Positions 56,501 through 64,000 of a DNA stretch of 64,000 nucleotides are shown here, one piece after another. The notes under the pieces were generated by a model. The model searched no databases. It was given only the letters and a program-made list of their open reading frames with translations, and was not told the origin of the DNA. The first letter of the stretch is position 1. The number at the start of each line of letters is the position of its first letter. Origin of the DNA: Apostichopus japonicus (taxonomy: Eukaryota; Echinodermata; Holothuroidea; Aspidochirotida; Stichopodidae); assembly GCF_037975245.1 (NCBI RefSeq), contig NC_092568.1:25788501-25852500 (forward strand), written 5' to 3'. The position numbers were made by a program, and so were the translations under genes.

Positions 56501-59500
56501 TGCTTCAATATTTTGATTTAAGCTATCTCCATTCTGCATTGTCATCACCCTATTTACAAAGTTCTGGTCATCCCTCTTTCAGAAACCATCGAAGAGGCGT
56601 TGTTCAGTCACCAAGTGGATGGCGCCCTCTATGACCTCCTCAAGCTCCTTCTGTCCAGCATATTCCATCTTCAAGATGAGGAAGAAGAAGACGAGAAAGT
56701 CGACCTCAAAGAGCACGCTGGAGATACTTCTTTAGGTCGGTTACCAAACACACACCACATTAGTACCATACACCATACCAGCTAATACCATACACAATTT
56801 ACATAATTTATAAGTCACATCATGCTTGGATAACATTATGTTGTTAGTAGTGACCGTCGTATGGCCCTTTCCCTTTGTTACTCCTCATCTCAATCTACAG
56901 TTTTATTTTGAAAATTCTTTCCTTCTTCTTCATCATTTCAGGTGACCTGGCCGAGATTTTGAATGAGGATGACCCGACATATGCTGCCCTGTCTAAGGCT
57001 GCCTCATCAGCATTGATTTGGTCTCAGATACATCAAGGTAAACATGTCTTAATTATAGCATTAAATTATACCAATGCTTGGAATGGATAAAAGCATGAAA
57101 ACTTACTCAGAAAATGTGATATGTGATGCCAATTATATCTTGTAGTTGCCAGGTCAATATTGCTTGAGGCAGATGATTGTGTTTTGGGGTGTAAGAGAGA
57201 GGGGTGGGGGGCGGGGATTTGTTTAAAAGAAGCTGTTCCTTTCCCCCTCAGTCATTTAGAGAGTTAATCGTAGCCCTCATTTAATTGAAAAGCATTCAAT
57301 AGAGTCTGTTGTGCTTGAAGTTGGAACAGATCATGCCAGTTCTTAATTTCAGGTTCTCATAGAAATGTTAGCAAGTTGTGTGTCATATGTAGAAATATAA
57401 TGCACGGTGCAGTAGAGTGTATTAAGTAAGTGGCAACTATAAGAGATGGTTAGGTCACTTGTTTGAATAAATATATTTGCTAATGCTACAAATTTCAGAT
57501 AGTTATTTGAAATAAGACAAAGTTCTCTCCGATATATATGGATTTCTGATGTGCGTTAAAACTGAGGCCTTGAATAATTACATGGGTGCCCTAAATTGTC
57601 TTTTAAGGGAATCTTATGTAGTTACAGTATGATATCCTATTTAATCTGCTTCACCTTCCTGAAAAAAGGGTTGAAAGGTTGAACTTGAGTAAATTTTCAG
57701 TAAACTGAATATTAACACATAAAATGTATTAAACATAACATTATGATATATAACATTAAAATACAATTGTAAAATGGGATTTGAGCAAACATTGATCATA
57801 ACAAGTGAGGAAAAGCATTCTTGTCAATAACTTGCATCACCAGGGACTCCACTGCGCAATTTGCCGCTGGAATCAACCACAATCTCAGAGGTGCTAAGAC
57901 TTCATCTACTAGCTTCAGGAGCAGAAACCAGTGCGATGGATGCTAGATGGCGCTATCAACAGCGAGGTGCATACACATTTCACGACGACCCCGGCTTGGA
58001 ACTACGATTGAAGGAACCGGCCATATTGAAAGCTCTCACAAATGGAAATGTTTACGATCTAAACGCAGGTAAATATTGATCATGAGATATGATTGTGGTT
58101 TGTACGAACGTTTGAGTCAGTTTTCAGTCTTTGGTAATAATACTCTACTGGTTGCCTCTGAGTGTGAGCATTGCTTGAGTGGCAAACTGAGGTTTATGTG
58201 ATTAGCTGTGATGTCATTGATAAACTGCAGTACTTGGGATATCTTGAGGGAACACATTACTGATAGTTGAGCAACAAGCCACACTCTTGTAGCATTATGA
58301 CTCCCAATCCATTGTCCTATGGTTATTCAATCATGGTTATTCAATGTGTCCACACATAAAACTTGAACTTGGACAACAATACTTTCTGTTTGTTTAGGTT
58401 GCCATTGTCAAATTACTGATCCCCTTGCCTCTTTCTTTCTCTCTCTCTCTTTCTGTTAGATTCTAGAATGATGATCATCAACACACTCTGCAACCAGATT
58501 TTGAGTTATGTTACCATAAGGGATATCATTGAGGAAAGCTGGGACCAATGGCAGGTGACCAAAAAGGAATGGAAGGAAATCTGCCGACTTGAAAAACTCA
58601 GAGAGAAGGAAGAAGTGACTATTAAGTAAGTACATTTTGTCCTCAGAAATTTGTTCCATATGCATTTCAAACAACAAACTTGTTGTTGTAGTTGTTTTCT
58701 GTTTTCATCATGTGTCTGCACTGTAAATTCAATATACAAAGCACCCTGGATTGAGTTTTGTTTAGACGTGGACAAAGAAATTTTGATTGGATTGATCTGA
58801 AATACATTGTATTGTATATTAAGGTGTATAATGGGGGAATGATATGGCCTATGCAATATATGTGATACACTTTAAAATCTGATAATGTGTAAATGGGTGC
58901 AAAAGTATCATGTTGATAATTCTACTATCTATGTTTACCTGGTAACAGTAAAAAATTGATTCCTGAATTATATATATTTTGAAGGTCATTTTCGGTATCT
59001 CCTTCAGTCTTAAACACTGGAGAACTGAACAGGTGTGTGTGCGCACTTATCTGAACTGTCATCTCTGTTGCAACAAGGAGAGTCATCAATATTCTTTTGT
59101 CATATTCCCTTTGCTATAACAAATTATTAATTTGTTACAACATAATAGATTCTTCTTCACAATGTAAGTGGCATTTGGTAAAGAATTACTGTCATTCTCT
59201 CTTCATTCCGTCAGGTACAAGAGGAAGCTGGAAGAAAGGGCACGGACCCAGTTTAAAGTCATGGAGGAGCATAGAAAAGCACAAGAGAAAGCCGAGGAGG
59301 AAAAGAAAACAGCTGAGATGCAAGGAGGGGAGGGAGACGGTGACCTGCCCGATTTGAACGGTGATTTGAAGGATGAATCTCCGGGCGGGTCTCGAAACAC
59401 AGCGAAACCTCCAGAACTCATGCTGGAGGAATTAGGGAAGGAGCTCTCACCAGAGGAGAAGGAGAAGCGACGGGTGAAGGAAGAAGCGGAATCCGCCGCC

Positions 59501-62500
59501 AAGAAGGAGGAGTTTCTTCAGAAGAAGGAAGAACACGAGAAGAACCTGACAGAGTTTTCCACAAGGTACAGCGTGACCCCTGTAGGTCAGGATAGGATCT
59601 TCAGGCGGTACTGGATATTCCAGGCCGTGCCGGGAGTGTTTGTGGAATTTGATAAGGAACTGATGGACGGAATGGACTCCCTGGTGCTGATGAAAGAGAC
59701 GGCGGCAGAGACAGGCCAGGAGGATGTAGCCAACGACGCCACCGACGACGTGAAGGACGACCAGGACTCCTCCGGCGTGAGCGAAGACAGCAATAAAGAA
59801 AACAAAGGAGAGGTTGAGGTCAACGGGGATCCCAGTCAGAAAGATGTCAAAGACGGGGTGTTATCTAACCAAGAAACTGAAGAAAATAATTTAAATTCCA
59901 ACAAAATGCAAACAGAGCAAGAGGTTGTTGATGTCAAGCAGGAAGAGGCAGTTGAAACGATGGAAGTGTCAGTTGATAAAGAAGAGAACAGTTTTAAAGA
60001 AGAAGAAGCTGAGACCAAAGAGGAGAGTCGGGAAGACGATCAGGGAAACGTGAAAGAGGAGCTGATGAACGGGAAGGTAGAGCACGAAGATGCTAAGGGG
60101 ATGTCAGATGGAGACGAAGATATGAAAGAGACTCCACAGTCACCAGTGAAGCAAGAGAATTTACCTGCCTCGGAGGAAGACGCCACAAACCAGGATATCG
60201 TGCCTTGGGCGTACTACCACAAAAGCGAAGAGCTCGATGCCCTCTTAGCTAGTTTGAATAGCCGGGGATTCAGAGAACGTGCTTTAAAATTACACCTCAG
60301 CCAACAGAAAGGAAAGATAGCTCAGAATTTTGAAGCATTTCCTGAAAACTACCTTGCAGGCATTAGGGTGGACGGCGACGGGGTGCCATGGTCAGCACAG
60401 AAGGCGCCATCGACCCCCCGTCAGGTGGTCATCAAAATGACGAGTGGAAAGAAGGGCCTGGTGTCCAACCAGGCAGATGGTGACGAGACTTTGGAACTAC
60501 TACTCAGGGAAGCCATATTAGATTTGGAGGACAGAGTCTGGCAGGGTGGTCTAGGAATCATCAAGGTAGTGTAAACTTTACTTGTTTCCTTCCTAATGTT
60601 AGACTTTTATCTTCCCGTGAAGCTGTCACTCACATCATTCAGTTATCATCGAGGGCTGAGTGGTACACATTACTCTTCAATTTGGTATGAAAGGGTTTAA
60701 TAATAAGTAGCAGGCAACAATGGAATGTTGGTAATGGCAGTTGTCTCCTGTATGCAAAATTTATGTAACTATTGGATTTTAATAAACTGTAGACTAGACT
60801 GGATTCAAAAAGGGCACAGGAGAAATGTTACTTTGATTATGGCAGCAGTTTTGGCTGTATTTGAAAAAGCACGGCAAAAATGGTACATCGGCAAAGACAG
60901 TCTTTGTCGTGCTTGAAAAGCTCACAGCAAAAAATGATATGTTTGTAAGGGCAGTTAGTGTAGGCTGGTATTAAAGAAGGATTGGCAGAAATGGTTTGTT
61001 CGTAATGGTAGTTTGTACTCAAAAGGGGAGCACAAAGATTGGCACATCAGTAAAAGCAGTAGCTTAGGCTGGGGTCAAGCGGGCATAACAGGATAAGAAG
61101 ATATGATTTCATGACATTGTTCTAGACTGGATTTAAAATGATGTTACCATAGCAGTTTGTTGATAAGAATAGTGGTTTAGGCTTGGTTCAAAGGGGCAAA
61201 GACCTAGTGGATATTTACTGAGGTCATAAGCCTATGCTGGACTCAAGCAGGGCAGGGGCAAAGATGGATGATGGTAATGGCATTATTCTAGAATGGACCC
61301 AAAAGAATATCAAATTTGTCAAGGGATGAAGTTTTTTTGCTGTCAGAGCAGTTAGTTAATTTGAGCATCATACATTTGTCTGAGGCAATAATCATCAATG
61401 CCATTTTAACTCTAGCTGTTATTCGTCTGGGTTTGCTCTACAGGTGAAGGATCGGGTATCTTGGATTGCTGCAATCGAACAGGGGTCCTACGACAGGCAA
61501 TGTAATGAGATATCCTGGGGTCCATTATGGGCCCGGTCTTTGATGGACGACAGTGACTTCTTGGACATGTCCATCTCAGAGCCGTCACTTTTAGAACATT
61601 CCAAGAAGAGCGCTGCCCTCAAGGTGAAAGATAGGTAAGGTATTTAAGAACAAAACGAAATGTCACACAATGAGCCCATTGATGGTGGGATTGATTTGTC
61701 CATTATGAGATTAAAATGGAGAAAGCCAATATATCGGTTCCCATTAAGACCTGATTGTATATCATTGATCAGTAGTAAAAATGAATTGAAAATGTAGTGT
61801 AGAAATACCATTGATAAAATTTAAGCTACTTATTTTGTTGACAGAGTTACTAGTGGTCATTATCTCATTAGAATGGAGCTCTTATGAGAGAAGAACATGA
61901 ATCGTCAAAGAGATGAGAACCTGACATTTTGTTCAATTGTTCTATTCTCTGCAGGATTTCAGAGTTGAAAAGATCTGAGACGCCCACTGGGTCACCGAGC
62001 AGCACCAGATGTAGTACTCCCACAGTCACTGATAACGTGGTGAGGGATATGGCCTGTGCCTTGCTGCAGATCTGTCAGGGGCTGCACGATAAATACCTCA
62101 TCAAGCCACTAGGTGAGAATGTTAATTCGAGAGGATTTATGTCTTTCAAGATCTTGTTACCGGTCCAAATTATAAAAGAGAGAGAGAGCTCTATGTGGTT
62201 ACGATGATGGATGTTGAGATAGACATAACCACAGCCATTGCAATTTTAACACATCCAGGAAGCAAATGATATGTGCATGCCAAATATCTAGTCTCTCGTC
62301 CACATTACCAAGCTTGTATATGGAACTTGATGTAGGTATGAATTTGCTTGTGTCTGTGACATATCTATCATGCTAATTTAGAATCTCCCAAAACTCCCAC
62401 CGATGAAATGATCGTATTGTTTGGTTTGTGTCATCAGGCATTCATGAAGAAGTGAAGAGATCTGGTCCACGAGCGAGGAAAATTGTGGAGAAGGAAGAAG

Positions 62501-63414
62501 AGGAAGCAGACAAAGAAAAAGATGAAGGTATCGTTGGCTTAAACTCCCTTTCATAATCAATGATGCACTTTTAATTAGATTCTTTCAGGTGACTTGAGAA
62601 ATGTCCTTGACATGTCCAAGTTGGACTTAAATATCATCCAAAAGGATGTAATTTAACTGGTTTACTAGCTATCTTCAACAATATATTATAATAATGGCTT
62701 CAGACCAAGTTCTAGGCTGCAAAGTGGGGGGGGGGGGGATGGGGGGATAGACTTGGTGCCTCTAGCATGAAACGGTGTTAAAGGTTATCAGTGTTGTCCC
62801 CGCAATATGCCAGAAAGTCGATGAATGGCCAGTCAAACTTGGCAATTTAAATATGTCCCTCAAAGCCTGAGACTTTTAATTGTCTAACTAGAGACTTCTG
62901 TATGTCTGTGAATAATAAGAAGAAGAATTACATAAGTAAACAAATAACAGAAAACTGACTGGGTAATTTTAGACAATGGAACGTGATTTATGTCTAGAAC
63001 TGGCGCGAATCCTGTTCCAGCTATTAATTCCTTAGTTATTTCCAATAATTAGAGGACAGTGCTTTTTGAAAACTTCAAGCATTCTTTAGCAAGCAAAAAT
63101 TAAGGGCCGATATTGAAAATGTTTCTGGTAGTTTTATGTTCTCTGAAATTTGCCTTATCATTGGTCGCGTAGCGGATGAAAAGAAACAGAAGAAAACCTG
63201 TCGTGAATGTTGGGAGGAATCACTGATGGCTTCATCCAGCCTTTCTCAAGTCTTCCTTCACCTCTCAACATTGGAGCAGTCCATCCTCTGGTCCAAGTCC
63301 ATCCTCAACGCCCGCTGCCGCATCTGTCGCCGCAAAGGGGACGCAGAGGCCATGCTGTTATGTGACTACTGTGACAGAGGTCACCACATGTATTGTCTGA
63401 AGCCACCTCTAAAG
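47526..63414 (+). CDS. BAZ1A: BAZ1A / ACF1 (ISWI chromatin-remodelling subunit), first eighteen exons; 3' end beyond window
   Basis: Exons: 47526-47638, 48683-48958, 49543-49719, 49969-50073, 51237-51324, 52038-52224, 54811-55067, 55386-55481, 55690-55828, 56583-56735, 56942-57037, 57844-58068, 58460-58625, 59215-60565, 61444-61634, 61955-62112, 62438-62527, 63173-63414. They sum to 4,110 nt, 1,370 residues, all in frame. It starts MPLLKRREF, as in BAZ1A, not BAZ1B. Domains: WAC (about 22-130, CNSLVWSC, GLTYQEALES), charged coiled coil (316-430), DDT (about 434-500, FGDALMLMEFL), WHIM motifs (EVLRLHLLASG; DRIFRRYWIF near 815), an acidic insert in the 1,351-nt exon, and a PHD finger from about 1336 (CRICRRKGD, LLCDYCDRGHHMYC) cut before its last two cysteines. 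Known role: with ISWI/SNF2H forms ACF and CHRAC, which space nucleosomes. The bromodomain should lie past 64 kb. Confidence 0.95.
47639..52037 (+). other. BAZ1A introns 1 to 5
   Basis: Introns are 47639-48682, 48959-49542, 49720-49968, 50074-51236 and 51325-52037. The first four are phase 2. Intron 1 holds a small inverted-repeat element at 48.2-48.4 kb and several TAGGCCTAGG-type words. Nothing else is recognised. Confidence 0.7.
48220..48422. mobile_element. ~200-bp MITE-like element in BAZ1A intron 1
   Basis: CACTGCAAAGTTCGGACACC at 48220 is mirrored by GGTGTCCGAACTTCGCAGTG ending at 48422, a 21-bp inverted repeat with one mismatch. An additional GCGAAGTTCGG word lies just left of the first copy. 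No clear target duplication and no coding capacity are seen. Superfamily unassigned. Confidence 0.65.
52225..54810 (+). other. BAZ1A intron 6
   Basis: The longest BAZ1A intron in view, 2,586 bp. Its right half is the degenerate tandem repeat rich in AGGTCA words described separately. The left half is AT-rich with a short CA repeat near 52.68 kb. No gene is seen. Confidence 0.75.
53380..54620. repeat. Degenerate ~140-150 bp tandem repeat with AGGTCA half-sites
   Basis: At least seven diverged units share GATCCACCTTAGTGAGT, CAAGAACCCTTTT, AAAGGTCATTTGAGGTCA and AAACTTCATA-type words. Unit starts, judged from AAAGGTCA-like words, are near 53468, 53612, 53756, 53892 and 54043, with weaker copies to about 54.6 kb. 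Several units carry AGGTCA direct repeats with 4-bp spacing, for example 53893-53898, 53903-53908 and 53913-53918. Confidence 0.75.
55829..56582 (+). other. BAZ1A intron 9
   Basis: Contains a two-copy tandem duplication (55.97-56.22 kb) and otherwise AT-rich sequence. It ends in a long pyrimidine tract and acceptor before exon 10. Confidence 0.75.
55970..56220. repeat. Two-copy ~128-bp tandem duplication in BAZ1A intron 9
   Basis: GTACAGTGAATAATTTATC begins both copies (near 55,971 and 56,099). Both continue through GCATCACAAAAA, GCGACGTAAAA, GGGCAAACTGCTATGCAAG and ACAGAATCATAGTATTTTTT. The copies are about 90% alike by eye. Confidence 0.85.
57038..59214 (+). other. BAZ1A introns 11 to 13
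   Basis: Introns are 57038-57843, 58069-58459 and 58626-59214. A G-rich run occurs near 57.2 kb and a CT microsatellite before the acceptor at 58459. No gene or transposon is recognised. Confidence 0.7.
59215..60565 (+). CDS. BAZ1A: BAZ1A large exon 14: WHIM motif plus long acidic insert
   Basis: A single 1,351-nt exon encodes about 450 residues, far longer than its neighbours. It begins with a basic coiled coil, then the WSD signature VGQDRIFRRYWIF and PGVFVEFD. A roughly 150-residue Asp/Glu/Lys/Val-rich low-complexity insert follows. Conserved sequence resumes with PWAYYHKSEELDALLASLN and LNSRGFRERALK, and the exon ends DLEDRVWQGGLGIIK. The acidic insert resembles expansions in chromatin proteins and is probably disordered. 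Confidence 0.9.
60566..61443 (+). other. BAZ1A intron 14 with a degenerate minisatellite
   Basis: From about 60.72 to 61.31 kb a roughly 80-bp pattern recurs imperfectly: GGCAGT or GCAGTT, then TAGGCTGG or TAGACTGGATT, then CAAAAGGG and GCACA, then AAATGG. The copies are too diverged to define a clean unit by eye. Nothing else is present. Confidence 0.5.
61635..63172 (+). other. BAZ1A introns 15 to 17
   Basis: Introns are 61635-61954, 62113-62437 and 62528-63172. The last has a long G homopolymer near 62.73 kb. No other feature is seen. Confidence 0.7.
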
Positions 63415-64000
63415 GTTCGATTCCCATCATGTCACTTTGTAGGCTACTTACCATCACTTCCAATTTTCTGGATATTGTTGTACTCGGTCATATCTCTGCG
63501 TTATTTCCGTTGGGTTTTGGGAGCTGACTATTGTGACAGTTTGAAGGATGTTATTTGGGTTTTGTGTTATTATTCAAGTTGGATAATTTAAAATGCTAGA
63601 GTGACCTGTCAACAGAGATCATTGAACAATAGCAGGTGTTGAAATGGAGTGTAAAAGAAATACATTTACTGTAATTTAACTCTTTGTCCCATTAGTGAGC
63701 CCAATAGTATCATCTTGGTAGTAAAAAAAATTTGATATGACACAAACATTACAATTAAATCACATCTCAAGGAAAAATCAGAAAAAGATTGTTAAAGGGA
63801 TGGTAAGGATATTGATTTATATATATTATGATGATGTCATAAACCAGCTACCAATATTGATTTCCTGGAGAGAAAAACAGGCTGTCTGGTAAAAAAGCCC
63901 ATCAGAATAATCTTATCTATAGTAAGGATCAAAGTTTTAAAATGGCATTTTCACCTAGCATTGTGGAATAGAATGTCTTTCATTTAAATGCCATATTTTC
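63415..64000 (+). other. BAZ1A intron 18 (partial, runs off the window)
   Basis: Starts with a GTTCGA donor in the middle of the PHD finger. The open frame that reads through it lacks the remaining zinc ligands, which supports an intron. No acceptor is needed before the window end. Confidence 0.7.

Noticed and set aside
59587-60018. Minus-strand Ser/Thr-rich frames opposite BAZ1A exon 14
   Set aside because: They mirror Glu/Asp/Lys-rich codons of the sense strand and have no support of their own.

Overview
This window is eukaryotic nuclear DNA: intron-rich genes with GT-AG splice sites, long AT-rich introns, and abundant transposons and tandem repeats. The genes are orthologues of conserved animal genes (TECPR2, HYLS1, NUDT22, BAZ1A/ACF1). 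Their intron-rich structure, together with the Penelope-like and Ty3/gypsy elements and recurring TAGGCCTA-type words, suggests an invertebrate deuterostome, most likely an echinoderm. The species cannot be named from the sequence alone. || Layout. (1) 1-13.4 kb, plus strand: TECPR2, lacking only its N-terminal exons. Thirteen exons join in frame to 1,275 residues and end in a conserved acidic W-x-x-L tail. (2) 13.5-14.5 kb: an ACT/AGT-rich minisatellite just downstream of the TECPR2 stop, then convergent 3' flanking DNA. (3) 18.5-28.9 kb, minus strand: HYLS1. Ten coding exons join in frame to 343 residues. One intron is GC-AG, and one carries a 187-bp satellite. Intron 1, upstream of the start codon, holds a 5'-truncated Penelope-like retroelement with a 12-bp target duplication and a hammerhead-ribozyme-like motif. 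(4) 28.8-29.3 kb: a short divergent promoter region between HYLS1 and NUDT22. (5) 29.3-31.6 kb, plus strand: NUDT22, four exons, 293 residues. (6) 32,915-40,957, minus strand: a full-length Ty3/gypsy LTR retrotransposon. Its two 966-bp LTRs show no difference by eye. Gag and pol are open, joined by a textbook -1 frameshift signal, with a clear primer-binding site and polypurine tract. (7) 41-47.5 kb: a gene-free island of nested non-autonomous DNA transposons, two with 8-bp target duplications (hAT type). (8) 47.5 kb to the window end, plus strand: BAZ1A/ACF1. Eighteen exons join to 1,370 residues, and the window ends inside the PHD finger. || The four genes do not form an operon. TECPR2 acts in autophagy and ER export, HYLS1 in centrioles and cilia, NUDT22 in UDP-sugar metabolism, and BAZ1A in ISWI chromatin remodelling. 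Exon boundaries were set by hand from splice sites, reading-frame continuity and remembered family sequence. No alignment or database search was run. The strongest observations beyond routine annotation are the gag-pol frameshift signal in a very young retrotransposon, ribozyme-like motifs tied to Penelope elements, and an intronic satellite rich in direct AGGTCA half-sites.
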